Shown: positions 8,671 through 18,782 of the stretch, piece after piece
How positions within the stretch are numbered: position 1 is the stretch's first letter
Layout of the letters: the number at the start of each line of letters is the position of its first letter
Source: Candidatus Brocadiales bacterium
Lineage (GTDB): Bacteria > Planctomycetota > Brocadiia > Brocadiales > Bathyanammoxibiaceae
Assembly: GCA_030586765.1 (NCBI GenBank)
Contig: JAUQZZ010000002.1
Location: 1-33,858 of the forward strand
Direction: 5' to 3'
DNA: 33,858 nucleotides
Notes under the pieces: model-generated
The model's database searches: none
The model's input: only the letters and a program-made list of their open reading frames with translations
What the model was told of the DNA's origin: nothing
Program-made: the position numbers and the translations under genes

Positions 8671-9051
8671 ATGTACCGAGAGATGTGTAAGTCGAAGATA
8701 CAGACCGCCACTGTGACAGAAACCAATCTCTACTATCAAGGTAGTGTGACAATAGATAAGGCCCTTACGGAGGCAGGAGATATCCTGGAGTACGAGAAGG
8801 TGCAGATACTGAATGTCAACAACGGGCAGAGGATAGAGACCTACGTAATAGAAGGGGAGAGGGACTCCGGCACCATCTGCCTGAATGGCGCCGCTGCCCG
8901 ATGGGCACACCCTGGGGACAAAGTCATTATCATATCCTACTGCCTCGTGGAAGAAGGCAGGGCAAAGAACTGGAGGCCAAAGATAGTCCTTGTGGATGAG
9001 AGCAATAGGCCACTAAAGACCGTCCTCTCTGCAAACCCATCCACCCAGTAA
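8671..9051 (+). CDS. panD: Aspartate 1-decarboxylase
   Basis: [90 protein letters not shown] includes the YxGS self-cleavage motif. ATG at 8671 preferred over the TTG at 8644 in the ORF track. Confidence 0.95.
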   Translation: MYREMCKSKIQTATVTETNLYYQGSVTIDKALTEAGDILEYEKVQILNVNNGQRIETYVIEGERDSGTICLNGAAARWAHPGDKVIIISYCLVEEGRAKNWRPKIVLVDESNRPLKTVLSANPSTQ

Positions 9052-9052
9052 G

Positions 9053-9925
9053 ATGAATCGCACGCTTCTAGAGATACCTATCCCTTTCCTGGACTGGCAC
9101 ATCCCCATCTATTCCTACGGTTTCATGCTCATGATGGGCTTCCTCTTCGGACTTCTCGTTGTCCGCAGGAAGGCCAGGGCTGAGGGGCTAGACCCTGACC
9201 TTATGACAGACCTGTGTCTATACATCCTTCTAGCCGGGGTACTAGGGGGTAGGTTGCTCTTCGTAATCCATCATTTTGGGGACTATGCGGGAAATCCCCT
9301 GGAGATACTGAAGGTCTTTAAGGGAGGCCTATCTTTTTATGGTGGTTTCTTTGCTGCCACCACAACAGCGGCAGTTTTTTGCAAGAAGAAAGGGCTGCCT
9401 GCACTAAAGGTCTTGGATATGGCAGCCGTAGGCCTGGCCCTGGGTATGGTCTTCGGGAGGATAGGGTGCTTCCTGAATGGGTGCTGTTACGGTGATAGGG
9501 CGCAGGAAGGATTCCTCTTTGCTGTTCAATTCCCCAAGACAAAAGACGCCCTGGGAAATGTTGACGGCAGTCCAGCCTTTCTCCACCACCTGGAAGAAGG
9601 TTGGGTGGGTTTTGCCGACCCATTTTCATTACCCGTCCATCCCACCCAGTTATACTCCTCCCTGGGAGACTTCTTTCTATTCCTGGCCCTTAGCGCCCTT
9701 TATAGCTACAAAAAGAGGGATGGCGAGATGGTACTCCTCTTCTGCATATTCTACGCCCCCATGCGCTTTATATTGGAAATCCTCAGGGATGATAGCACTC
9801 CAGTACTCTACGGTCTTACCCTATCCCAGGTCATAAGCATCCCTGTATTCCTTCTGGCCCTGGGACTGTTTATTTACGAGAGGAGAGGTCTTAAGAAGGC
9901 AGGGTTAGAAAAGAAAGGGGCCTAG
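9053..9925 (+). CDS. lgt: Prolipoprotein diacylglyceryl transferase
   Basis: IYSYGFMLMMGFLFG, GGLSFYGGFFA, GRIGCFLNGCCYG, HPTQLYSSLGDF: Lgt signatures. Confidence 0.95.
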   Translation: MNRTLLEIPIPFLDWHIPIYSYGFMLMMGFLFGLLVVRRKARAEGLDPDLMTDLCLYILLAGVLGGRLLFVIHHFGDYAGNPLEILKVFKGGLSFYGGFFAATTTAAVFCKKKGLPALKVLDMAAVGLALGMVFGRIGCFLNGCCYGDRAQEGFLFAVQFPKTKDALGNVDGSPAFLHHLEEGWVGFADPFSLPVHPTQLYSSLGDFFLFLALSALYSYKKRDGEMVLLFCIFYAPMRFILEILRDDSTPVLYGLTLSQVISIPVFLLALGLFIYERRGLKKAGLEKKGA

Positions 9926-11226
9926 GCCCTTGCTTGAGAAACTTCGGCTATCTCCAAGTCACTAGCTAGCTTAGAGAGCTTGGGTATATACCTTTTCTCA
10001 ATAAGTATACGGAAGTGTAGTTTGTGGCCATCTAATTTCCTGCTAAGCACATACCCCTTCTCATAGAGGTAGGCCAGGAGTCTCCCCTCGGCAGTACCAC
10101 AGGTAAGCTCAAGCTCCACGCACCTCTTGTCAAGAAAATCTACTATCTTCTCCTTGAGCTCTCCCAGGCCCTGCCCACTGAGGGCAGAAACGTTAACAGA
10201 ACAGGGATGCTTTGCCTTGAGAAGGGTCAGGGTGGCCTCATCAAAGGGAGCATCTATCTTATTAAGGACTAAGATGGTGGGCTTATGATGGCAACCCAGT
10301 TCTTCCAGAACCTCATCAACGGACTTTATCTGCTCAATTACTGCAGGGGAACTCATGTCCACAACATGGAGGAGCAGGTCGGCCTGTCTTGCCTCCTCTA
10401 AAGTAGCATGGAAGGAGGCCACTAAGTGATGGGGCAACTTCTTTATGAAGCCTACTGTGTCACTGAGAAGGGCCTTCCTGCCGCTCTCTAAGGAGAGGAG
10501 TCTTGTTCTTGTATCCAGGGTAGAGAAGAGCTTGTCTTCGACAAGGACACCGGCATGGGTCAGGGCATTCATTAAGGTAGACTTGCCTGCGTTAGTGTAA
10601 CCTACCAGGGATATCCTAAAATGGTCCCTTCTTGCAGAGACCTGCTGTTCCCTTCGGCCCTCTATCTGGCGAAGCTTCTTTTTAAGCTCATATATCTTCC
10701 TGGATACCAGCCGGCGGTCTACCTCGAGCTGTTTTTCCCCAGGACCTTTTATGCCTATTCCGCCACCTATCCTATCCAGGTGAGTCCACATGCGCCTTAA
10801 CCTGGGCAGGGTGTATTCCAGTTGCGCCAGTTCCACCTGCATCTGGGCCTGACTTGTCTTTGCCCTGGTAGCGAAGATGTAGAGGATGAGTTCACTTCGG
10901 TCTACTACCTTGGTATCCAGCACATGTTCCAGATTCCTTACCTGTGCGGGAGTAAGGTCATCGTCGCAGATAACAACATCTATATCCCCCTCCTTACAGA
11001 GGGAGGCTAATTCCAGGGTCTTACCTCTGCCGATATAATAGGTGGGGTCTATACGCTCTCTTTTCTGAAGCACTCCCTGGACAACCTTTGCGCCTGCTGT
11101 CTCTGCCAGCTTAGCAAGCTCCTGGAAGGACTCTTTACCCCCTCCATCCCCTCTAAAAAAAGAAGCACCCAAAAGTAGTGCCCTTTCGGCCCTTACCGAA
11201 AGTTCTTTCCTTTTTGCCTCTACCAC
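9922..11226 (-). CDS. hflX: GTPase HflX
   Basis: GIGIKGPGEKQLEVDRR, GYTNAGKSTLMNALT, DTVGFIKKLPHHLVASFHATLEE, NKID. Confidence 0.96.
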   Translation of the reverse strand: MVEAKRKELSVRAERALLLGASFFRGDGGGKESFQELAKLAETAGAKVVQGVLQKRERIDPTYYIGRGKTLELASLCKEGDIDVVICDDDLTPAQVRNLEHVLDTKVVDRSELILYIFATRAKTSQAQMQVELAQLEYTLPRLRRMWTHLDRIGGGIGIKGPGEKQLEVDRRLVSRKIYELKKKLRQIEGRREQQVSARRDHFRISLVGYTNAGKSTLMNALTHAGVLVEDKLFSTLDTRTRLLSLESGRKALLSDTVGFIKKLPHHLVASFHATLEEARQADLLLHVVDMSSPAVIEQIKSVDEVLEELGCHHKPTILVLNKIDAPFDEATLTLLKAKHPCSVNVSALSGQGLGELKEKIVDFLDKRCVELELTCGTAEGRLLAYLYEKGYVLSRKLDGHKLHFRILIEKRYIPKLSKLASDLEIAEVSQARA

Positions 11227-11273
11227 TTAACTCCTAAATAAAAAGTGAAAAAAATAAATCCGCTTCTACTAAG

Positions 11274-11303
11274 ATTATATCACCCATGAGCCGTTACCTT
11301 CAA
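11274..11303 (-). promoter_or_regulatory. Putative sigma70-type promoter for hflX
   Basis: On the minus strand: TTGAAG (11303-11298), 18-nt spacer, TATAAT (11279-11274), about 48 nt upstream of the hflX start. Confidence 0.45.
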
Positions 11304-11308
11304 GGATG

Positions 11309-12064
11309 CTACCGCCTCTCCTGCATCTCAACCAGCAGGTCCTTGGGGAGGTTAAAATTAGCATAGACCTCCTGTACGTCCTCATGGTCTTCCAGGGCCT
11401 CCAAAAGCTCCACCACCCTTTTTCCTGTCTCGGCATCAAGGTCTACAAAATTCTTAGGCAGCCAACTGATTTCTGAAGACTCCGGGGGGATGCCTTGTTC
11501 TTTTAGAAACTTCTTAACCTTTTCTAATTCCGTGGGTAAGCAGATTACCTGATAGACATGCTCCACCTTTAAGACGTCCTCTGCCCCTGCCTCCAGGGCA
11601 ACCATCATCAGACGGTCCTCCTCTACCTTCTTACTGTCTACCACTAACATACCCCGTTTTTCAAAGATCCAGGACACGCATCCAGAGCTTCCCAAACTGC
11701 CACCATACCTCTCAAAGATATTCCTTATCTCCGACGTGGTGCGATTTTTGTTGTCGGTGAGTACTTCTACCATGATAGCAACACCGTGGGGGCCGTAGCC
11801 CTCATAAAGAGAATGCTGGAGGTCTTCCCCTCCCCCAGCACCTGTACCCTTCTGGATAGCCCTTTCAATATTATCTTTAGGCATATTAGCCCCTTTGGCC
11901 TTTTCAATGGCGTACTGGAGCTTTATGTTCATAGTTGGGTCACTGCCTCCCTCTCTGGCCGCCACGGTTATGTTTCTTGCCAATTTAGAAAAGACCTTTC
12001 CTTTCTTGGCGTCAACAGCACCCTTTTTCCGTTTGATACTTGCCCAGTGAGAATGTCCAGCCAT
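11309..12064 (-). CDS. yebC: YebC/PmpR family transcription/translation regulator
   Basis: MAGHSHWASIKRKKGAVDAKKGKVFSKLARNITVAAREGGSDP...YEGYGPHGVAIMVEVLTDNKNRT. Confidence 0.97.
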   Translation of the reverse strand: MAGHSHWASIKRKKGAVDAKKGKVFSKLARNITVAAREGGSDPTMNIKLQYAIEKAKGANMPKDNIERAIQKGTGAGGGEDLQHSLYEGYGPHGVAIMVEVLTDNKNRTTSEIRNIFERYGGSLGSSGCVSWIFEKRGMLVVDSKKVEEDRLMMVALEAGAEDVLKVEHVYQVICLPTELEKVKKFLKEQGIPPESSEISWLPKNFVDLDAETGKRVVELLEALEDHEDVQEVYANFNLPKDLLVEMQERR

Positions 12065-12083
12065 GTCTTAAATCCTCAGTGCC

Positions 12084-13631
12084 TTACTGGTAGCTGAGAT
12101 AATCCTCTTGCCTCTCTTCAAGGCTCTTCAAGGAATCAAGCCGTTCCAGTTTTTCTTTGATTTCCCTTAAGACAGCATGCTCTCCATATTCTGCTCCAAA
12201 CTCCTCCAGGGCCTTCTTCCACTGTTTTCTGGCCTTCTCCCACTTGCCGAGGCTGTAGTATACCTCTCCTATATGCTTATATATCTCGGGGTCATGGGAG
12301 TTCTTAGCCGCCTCCAGGAGCTTTTCTAGGGCTAATTCTAGCTTTCTGTCCTCCTGGTCCTCGGTGGCCTGTTTGAAATATACCCATCCCAGGCTATCAA
12401 GATAAGCACCATTTTGTGGCTGTGCTGTTAGTGCCTTCTGCACCAATCGAAGGGCCTCCTCCAGCTCCACCCCCCTCTCTGCATAGAAATATCCCAGAAA
12501 ATTGCTGGCCTCGTGGAAATCAGGGTCTATCCTGAGAACCTCCTTAAGCTCGCTTTCTGCCTCTCTTTCACGGTCTATCTCATAATAAAGGCTGGCCAAC
12601 ATAAAATGGACGTCCCTTCCCTCCTTCCTGCCTTCTGTAACAGCTATGGCCCTTTCCATCACCCCAAGTGCCTCCTCCTTCTTATTCTCTGCCAGGAGGA
12701 GTTTTGCCAGGGTTATATGCTCCTTGGGATCATCTGACCCTAAGACTACCTTCTGCTGTAGTATCTCTACGGTGCGGGCCCTATGCAACTCTGCCCGTTC
12801 TGGGTTCTCAACCCTTTCATACAAATTGGCTAAAAAGGCATGGGCTAGCCATGTCTCGGGTGAGGTCTCTACGAAGGCCTCAGCTTCTACAACAGCTTTC
12901 TCTAACTCTCCCTGCTCTTCATAGACCAAGGCAAGGTAGAGCCTGGCAATATAGAGGCTTGGTTCCAACCCCTTGCATAGCTCCAGCTCTTCTCTGGCCT
13001 TCACAAAATCTCCAGCTTCAATGTAGGCCCTACCTATCTCGCAATGGAGCTTACCAAGGTTACCGGGCGGACTTAACTTAAGGATGTCCTTCAGACAAGG
13101 GATTGCCTTGGCAGGCTCTCCCTTCTTAAGGTAAAGATAAGCAAGGTGATAGAGTGCGTCCGCTACAAGGGCCTTATCCACCTCTGATAAGTCACTCCTA
13201 CAGGCCCTCTCATACTCCAAAATGGCATCCTCAGACCTTCCCTCGTTTTCATGGAGGTTTCCCAGGGTATAGTGCATGGTAAAATCCTGGAAGCTTATGT
13301 CTGAGAGCTTCCTCATAAACCCCAGGGCTTTATCCCTCTCCCCCAACTGTAAATGACAGCCAATAAGATAGCGTAAGATCCTTTCAGAATTTGGGTCTTC
13401 CTCTGAGGCCCTTTCCAGATAGGTGGCGGCCTTGCTCCAATCCCCTTCTACCATAGAGTGAAAGCCTGCACAGAAGTTGGCCAGGGCTGCTGTGGGGATT
13501 TCTTTCTTTTTAGGAGGAACAAGTACTTCTGGGACTGGCTCTTCCACCTTCTGAGGAGCAGCACAGCCCCACAAGGCCACGACTAATATGAAGAACCAAA
13601 AGACCTCTTTGAACCTTTTATGCCTACTCAT
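12084..13631 (-). CDS. TPR-repeat putative lipoprotein
   Basis: N-terminal hydrophobic segment ending LWGC|AAP (lipobox-like), then repeated ~34-aa TPR units (e.g. AIPCLKDILKLSPPGNLGKLHCEIGRAYIEAGDFVKAREEL). Confidence 0.85.
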   Translation of the reverse strand: MSRHKRFKEVFWFFILVVALWGCAAPQKVEEPVPEVLVPPKKKEIPTAALANFCAGFHSMVEGDWSKAATYLERASEEDPNSERILRYLIGCHLQLGERDKALGFMRKLSDISFQDFTMHYTLGNLHENEGRSEDAILEYERACRSDLSEVDKALVADALYHLAYLYLKKGEPAKAIPCLKDILKLSPPGNLGKLHCEIGRAYIEAGDFVKAREELELCKGLEPSLYIARLYLALVYEEQGELEKAVVEAEAFVETSPETWLAHAFLANLYERVENPERAELHRARTVEILQQKVVLGSDDPKEHITLAKLLLAENKKEEALGVMERAIAVTEGRKEGRDVHFMLASLYYEIDREREAESELKEVLRIDPDFHEASNFLGYFYAERGVELEEALRLVQKALTAQPQNGAYLDSLGWVYFKQATEDQEDRKLELALEKLLEAAKNSHDPEIYKHIGEVYYSLGKWEKARKQWKKALEEFGAEYGEHAVLREIKEKLERLDSLKSLEERQEDYLSYQ

Positions 13632-13740
13632 ACAACCGTATCAGCCTGTACTATAATCTTAGCCTGCCAGCTAAAAACAATACCCAAAGCCCAAAAATAC
13701 TACGAAAAGAGCCTCCGCTTTTGCCAAGCATATAGGGCAC

Positions 13741-14613
13741 TTAAAGGATAACCTTATTAAGGGAATACTCGATAATACCCTCGGCCCCTGCCCTCTTCAA
13801 CTCTGGTATAATCCGTCTGGCCACGGTCTCATCTAACACCGTCTCTATAGCATAGCCAGCACCTTCTGCCAGGGGGGAGACGGTAGGTTTTCTGAGGGCA
13901 GGTAGTTTCTTTAACACTGCCTCCAGGCAGCTATCAGGGACATTCATCTTTAGGCCCACCTTTTCGCAGGCAATAATAGCACCTGTAAAGAGCATGGACA
14001 GGTTTTCAATCTTCTGTCTTTTCCATGGGTCTTGCCAGGCATCAAAGCTGGCAATGAACTGGGTGACAGACTCCATCACTGTATCCACGATGCGAAGTTT
14101 GTTGGCCTTTAAACTACTCCCCGTTTCCGTAAGTTCCACGATGGCATCCACTAAATGGGGGGCCTTGGCCTCTGTGGCCCCATGAGAAAACTCCACCTCC
14201 GCCTGAACACCTCTCTCTTTTAGGAACTCTTTGGTCACATTTACCAGCTCCGTAGCAATCCTCTTTCCCTTTAAGTCATTGACCGTACGAACGGAGGAGT
14301 CCTCTGGCACGGCTAGCACCCAACGTACCTTTGTAAGCTGCTGCTTGGCGTAGAGGAGACTAGCTACTACCTTTACATTAGAGCCGTTCTCCTTTACCCA
14401 ATCGGCACCTGTTAGCCCAGCATCTACTATCCCCTTTTCTACATACCTGGACATGTCCTGGGGGCGGATGAGTCTGCCTATGAGCTCCTCATCATCAATG
14501 GCAGGATAGTAAGACCTGTCTGTGACACGTACCCTGAAGCCGGCCCTTTGCATCATCTCACAAGTTGCCTGCTGTAAACTCCCTTTGGGTATTCCCAGTA
14601 CTAGCCTTGACAC
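13741..14613 (-). CDS. hisG: ATP phosphoribosyltransferase, long (HisG-L) form
   Basis: LVLGIPKGSLQQAT...DAGLTGADWVKENG...KGKRIATELVNVTKEFL...DAIVELTETGSSLKANKLRIVD. The 290-aa length and C-terminus ARRIIPELKRAGAEGIIEYSLNKVI fit the long form. Confidence 0.95.
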   Translation of the reverse strand: MSRLVLGIPKGSLQQATCEMMQRAGFRVRVTDRSYYPAIDDEELIGRLIRPQDMSRYVEKGIVDAGLTGADWVKENGSNVKVVASLLYAKQQLTKVRWVLAVPEDSSVRTVNDLKGKRIATELVNVTKEFLKERGVQAEVEFSHGATEAKAPHLVDAIVELTETGSSLKANKLRIVDTVMESVTQFIASFDAWQDPWKRQKIENLSMLFTGAIIACEKVGLKMNVPDSCLEAVLKKLPALRKPTVSPLAEGAGYAIETVLDETVARRIIPELKRAGAEGIIEYSLNKVIL

Positions 14614-14969
14614 TCTACTTCCCCACCCTCCTTTGATATCTCCTCTATGAGCCTTGATACATAAAGGCCTTTCTCGGCAGTCTCATCCAGGCAAAAGGTC
14701 AGCACCGGTGTGTATCTAACACCCAGGCGCTTCCCTGCCACTGACTGGATGTGGCCCCTGGCATGCTCTATGGCCCTTAAGGTCTTCCTTTTTAAAGCCT
14801 CATCGCCGAGGATGGATATATGGACCTTGGCCGTGCGCAGATCCGCAGAGAGTTCTACCCTTGTTAAGGTAATAAATTTTATCCTTGGGTCCTTAAGTTC
14901 GTAAAGGATTATACTGCTCAGTTCCCGCCTTAGGGCCTCCTCCAACTTTTTGGACCTTCTTGTACTCAA
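14601..14969 (-). CDS. rbfA: 30S ribosome-binding factor A
   Basis: Starts STRRSKKLEEALRRELSSIILYELKDPRI.FITLTRVELSADLRTAKVHISILGD; in the nusA-infB cluster. Confidence 0.93.
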   Translation of the reverse strand: MSTRRSKKLEEALRRELSSIILYELKDPRIKFITLTRVELSADLRTAKVHISILGDEALKRKTLRAIEHARGHIQSVAGKRLGVRYTPVLTFCLDETAEKGLYVSRLIEEISKEGGEVECQG

Positions 14970-14975
14970 GGTACG

Positions 14976-15257
14976 CTACATTAGCTCCAGGTTGTAATCC
15001 ACTAACTCTACCTTTGGGAAGGATTTAAAGAAATTAACCAGGATGGAGAGGGTGCTGTTAACGTGCTTCCTATCATTACCCACCATGGCTATACCCATGA
15101 GACACTGCTGATGATGGTCACGAGAACCCATCTCTGAGAGGGAGACGTTAAACCTCTGCCTTATCCTGTCCTTGAGACTACTAATAACCCGGCGTTTGTC
15201 CTTCAGGGAATGAGAGTCTCTTATAACTATCCTGACACTTAAAATTCCAACTGTCAT
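14976..15257 (-). CDS. DUF503 (YlxP-like) protein
   Basis: MTVGILSVRIVIRDSHSLKDKRRVISSLKDRIRQRFNVSLSEMGSRDHHQ; canonical position between infB and rbfA. Confidence 0.92.
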   Translation of the reverse strand: MTVGILSVRIVIRDSHSLKDKRRVISSLKDRIRQRFNVSLSEMGSRDHHQQCLMGIAMVGNDRKHVNSTLSILVNFFKSFPKVELVDYNLELM

Positions 15258-15293
15258 GAAAGAGTATGTGGGGGAGATATCCCCACGGGCGGG

Positions 15294-17525
15294 TTACCCA
15301 CTAAGGGTACGGGCAATCTGCTGGACCTCATAGGCTTCTATTATATCACCGACTTTTAGGTCATCAAAGCCAGCTACCTTCATGCCGCACTCTAGACCTT
15401 GACGCACCTCTTTTACATCATCTTTTACAATCCTTAAGGAGGCTAGCTTGCCCTCATGGATAACATTACCCTCCCTGACTACCCTGATGAGGGCGTTCCT
15501 AAGAATCTTCCCCGTTTTTACGAAGCAGCCTGCCACATTACCCATCTTCGAGACCTTAAAGACCTGCTTTATCTCTGCATGGCCCAGCAATACCTCCTTG
15601 CGCTCAGGTTCCAGCATCCCCTCCATAGCTGCCTTTATGTCCCTGGATACATCATATATCACCTGATAGAGTCTTATCTCCACCCCTCTCTCCTCTGCCA
15701 GGCCAGAAATCCCCTCTTCGGGGGTTACATAAAAGCCAATAATAACTGCATCAGAAGCATCGGCTAAGATGACATCAGACTCTGTAATGCCTCCAACTCC
15801 ACTATGCAGGATTCTTACTTTCACCTCCTCGGTGGAAAGCTCCTCTAGCATCTTATCCAATACCTCCACAGAGCCTTTAACATCCGCCTTGAGTATGACC
15901 TTTAACTCCTTTACCTTACCTTCCTCTATTTTGTTATAGAGGTTTTCTAGGGTAACATGCCTTCGCTCCTGGAGACCAGCTTCCCTGAACTTTTTCTGCC
16001 TCTCCGTGGCAATTTCTTTCGCCTTCTGGATATCCCTCACCACGTAGAACTTTTCCCCAGCCTCAGGCACAGTGGAGAGGCCTGATACAGAAACTGGATA
16101 AGAAGGCCCCGCCTCTCTAACCTCCTTACCCCTGTCGTTATACATAGCCCTGATCCTTCCAAAGGCCTGACCGCAGAAGATTATATCTCCCAGGCGCAGG
16201 GTGCCATCCTGAACTATAATCGTAGCCACTACGCCCCTACCCTCATGGAGCCGTGCGTCCAGCACCACACCCTTAGCAGGGTTCTTGGGATTGGCTTTGA
16301 GTTCCAATATCTCTGCCTCAAGAAGCAACCTCTCCAAGAGTTCATCCAGCCCCTGCTTTGTCATCGCCGAGGTTTCTACAAATTGGGTCTTACCTCCCCA
16401 TTCCTCTGGAACAAGCCCCAGCTTGGCCAGTTGCTGCTTCACCCTCTGGGGATTGGCACCAGGCTTGTCTATCTTATTTACAGCCACCACAACAGGTACC
16501 CCAGCAGCCCGCGCATGGTTAAGGGCCTCCTCCGTCTGGGGCATTACTCCGTCATCCGCTGCCACTACCAGCACAGCTACGTCTGTAACCTGAGAACCCC
16601 TGGCTCGCATCTGGGTAAAGGCCTCGTGACCAGGGGTATCCAGAAATACCACTGCACGACCGTTGGTCTCCACTCGAGAAGCGCCTATGTGTTGGGTAAT
16701 GCCCCCCACCTCGCCAGCGGCAACACTAGTCTTTCTTATAACGTCCAATAAGGACGTCTTGCCGTGGTCCACATGGCCCATAAAGGTGACTATAGGAGGT
16801 CTGGGCACCAGCTCCTCTGGTTTAGCAGGAAGCATCTCAAATTCCTTTTCAACCGCTTCCTCGGACACCTTTACTTTCTTGAATTCTATCTCCGCACCTA
16901 ATTCCATGCCGAGGAGCGCTACCACATCCTCGTCCAGGGTCTGGTTCATAGTGGCATGAATATTATGCTCCATAAGGAGTTTTGTGATAATAGTACTGGC
17001 CTTTACCCCTAGCTCGCTGGAGAGGTCTTTTACAGTAATAGGAGGCTCCAATACCAGCTTAAGCCCCTTAAGTGAGGGCCTTGGGGTGGGTGCTATCTCC
17101 TTGGTTGGCCTCTTCACCTCCTTCTTCCACCTTGGACCCGCTTCCCGTCCGCGCCGTCTAAATGCGGGACGCCGTGGGATTTCTATAAGCTTCGTAGGCC
17201 TTATTAGCTTAGATAATACCTTTTCTGGAACCGGCACTTCCATGGTAGGCTTAACAGAGGGTTTTACCCCTACCACTGGTTTCTTTTCCTCTGGGGGCAA
17301 GACCTGAGGTCCTCTCTCCACCTCCTTGGGTGGAATAGGGGGCGCGGTTACCTCAGGAGTCGCTTTAGCTGCGAAGAGACTGCGTATAAGCGCGGCCTCC
17401 TGCTCATCCACAGCATTGGCATGGTGATTAATATGCCCAAGGCCATGCTCATGGCACTTCTCTATGACGAGACCGCTCTTTATCCCCAGCTCTTTTGCTA
17501 AAGAACTAATCCTAATTTTCACCAT
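15294..17525 (-). CDS. infB: Translation initiation factor IF-2
   Basis: [42 protein letters not shown], and IF2_N motifs. ATG at 17525 ([18 protein letters not shown]) is the probable start. Confidence 0.97.
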   Translation of the reverse strand: MVKIRISSLAKELGIKSGLVIEKCHEHGLGHINHHANAVDEQEAALIRSLFAAKATPEVTAPPIPPKEVERGPQVLPPEEKKPVVGVKPSVKPTMEVPVPEKVLSKLIRPTKLIEIPRRPAFRRRGREAGPRWKKEVKRPTKEIAPTPRPSLKGLKLVLEPPITVKDLSSELGVKASTIITKLLMEHNIHATMNQTLDEDVVALLGMELGAEIEFKKVKVSEEAVEKEFEMLPAKPEELVPRPPIVTFMGHVDHGKTSLLDVIRKTSVAAGEVGGITQHIGASRVETNGRAVVFLDTPGHEAFTQMRARGSQVTDVAVLVVAADDGVMPQTEEALNHARAAGVPVVVAVNKIDKPGANPQRVKQQLAKLGLVPEEWGGKTQFVETSAMTKQGLDELLERLLLEAEILELKANPKNPAKGVVLDARLHEGRGVVATIIVQDGTLRLGDIIFCGQAFGRIRAMYNDRGKEVREAGPSYPVSVSGLSTVPEAGEKFYVVRDIQKAKEIATERQKKFREAGLQERRHVTLENLYNKIEEGKVKELKVILKADVKGSVEVLDKMLEELSTEEVKVRILHSGVGGITESDVILADASDAVIIGFYVTPEEGISGLAEERGVEIRLYQVIYDVSRDIKAAMEGMLEPERKEVLLGHAEIKQVFKVSKMGNVAGCFVKTGKILRNALIRVVREGNVIHEGKLASLRIVKDDVKEVRQGLECGMKVAGFDDLKVGDIIEAYEVQQIARTLSG

Positions 17526-18582
17526 GTAGCCCACCCTCTTTATCTTCTACCTCTTTATCTTTAGATGAAGAGGTAGTCACTTCTTGCTCTTGTTCCGAGG
17601 GGGTTTGCTCAGGAGCACCTTCTTGTGTTAGAGCCTCCTTTTGAGAGTATTCCTCCTCGGTAAGGATATCTATATCCCAACCAGTCAGTTTTGCCGCTAA
17701 CCGGACGTTTTGACCCCTCTTTCCAATGGCCAGAGATAGTTGGTCTTCAGGGACAACCACGGTAGCCTGGTGGGTCTCTGGAGACAGCATTATCCCTGTA
17801 ACCTCCGCTGGCTTAAGGGTATTGGGTATTAACACCTCCGGGGCTTCATCCCACCGTATAATATCTATCTTTTCACCACCGAGCTCGTTCACTATATGTT
17901 TTATCCTGGTGCCACGGACGCCAACGCATGTCCCTACACAGTCTATGTGGGGATCCCGTGAGACTACGGCTATTTTGGTCCTGTACCCTGCCTCCCTGGC
18001 TATTGCCTTTACCTCTATCACCTTCTCAGCTATTTCAGGCACTTCCAGTTCAAAAAGTTTTCTTACAAAGTCAGGATGACTCCTAGAAAGGACTATCTTT
18101 ACCCTGTGGACCACTTTCTTTACATCAAGAAGCAGGGCGCGGATTCTATCACCAGGGCGATAAACTTCTTCTGCAATCTGCTCCGCCCTGTGCAGTATAC
18201 CTTCTGCTTTACCGATGTTCACCACTATAGTAGAACCTTCAAGACGCTGGACCGATCCTGTTACAATGGTGCCCTTCCTGTTTATAAAGTCATCGTAGAG
18301 GACATCCCTCTCTGCCTCCCGTATCTTCTGTATCATTACCTGCTTGGCTGCCTGGGCACTTATCCTGCCCAACTCTGCTGGGTCTATTTTCCTATCTCCT
18401 TCCTGCGCAATAAGTTCCCCTGTAGTCCTGTCTATCTTTATAGAAATAGCATCCCCGGAGGGAAAATGTTTCCTGGCAGCAGACATAAGGGCTGCCTCTA
18501 TGCCTTGAAACACTATCTCCTTGTCTATGTCTTTGTCTTTATGTAGTGTCTCTATCAGCCTGAGAAGTTCGCTCTTGTCCAC
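17512..18582 (-). CDS. nusA: Transcription termination/antitermination factor NusA
   Basis: S1 and KH motifs (FVRKLFELEVPEI, DPHIDCVGTCVGVRGTRIKHIVNELGGEKIDII, LAIGKRGQNVRLAAKLTGWDIDI). GTG at 18582 preceded by GGAGG is the likely start; the ORF-track extension to 18627 runs through a palindrome. Confidence 0.96.
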   Translation of the reverse strand: MDKSELLRLIETLHKDKDIDKEIVFQGIEAALMSAARKHFPSGDAISIKIDRTTGELIAQEGDRKIDPAELGRISAQAAKQVMIQKIREAERDVLYDDFINRKGTIVTGSVQRLEGSTIVVNIGKAEGILHRAEQIAEEVYRPGDRIRALLLDVKKVVHRVKIVLSRSHPDFVRKLFELEVPEIAEKVIEVKAIAREAGYRTKIAVVSRDPHIDCVGTCVGVRGTRIKHIVNELGGEKIDIIRWDEAPEVLIPNTLKPAEVTGIMLSPETHQATVVVPEDQLSLAIGKRGQNVRLAAKLTGWDIDILTEEEYSQKEALTQEGAPEQTPSEQEQEVTTSSSKDKEVEDKEGGLHGEN

Positions 18583-18610
18583 TGCGAAACCTCCAACTCC
18601 GTAAAATAAA

Positions 18611-18630
18611 AGAGTGGGAATTCCCACTCT
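18611..18630. promoter_or_regulatory. Perfect 20-bp palindrome in the nusA 5' leader
   Basis: AGAGTGGGAATTCCCACTCT reads identically on both strands, 28 nt before the inferred nusA GTG. Confidence 0.6.
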
Positions 18631-18700
18631 ACCTGCCCTCCTTACCCTTTTGCAACCTCTCGTAATTTTTGACTTTACATGGATTGAGCCTTAATAGTAT

Positions 18701-18728
18701 ATTTAATCCTTTTGAGAGCTCTTGTCAA
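18701..18728 (-). promoter_or_regulatory. Putative promoter of the nusA operon
   Basis: Minus strand TTGACA (18728-18723), 16-nt spacer, TTAAAT (18706-18701). Confidence 0.4.
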
Positions 18729-18753
18729 GTCTTTTTAAGTCAGAGAAAACCAG

Positions 18754-18782
18754 TTGAAGTATTATTTAAAGGTTGATATAAT
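18754..18782 (+). promoter_or_regulatory. Putative sigma70-type promoter of plsC
   Basis: TTGAAG (18754-18759), 17-nt spacer, TATAAT (18777-18782). Confidence 0.5.

Noticed and set aside
12513-13081. Several plus-strand ORFs (74-137 aa) opposite the TPR gene
   Set aside because: Antisense to a well-supported TPR lipoprotein, and low-quality proline/serine/leucine-rich translations.
16245-17307. Plus-strand ORFs of 98-168 aa opposite infB
   Set aside because: Antisense shadow ORFs of IF-2, with no recognisable domain.
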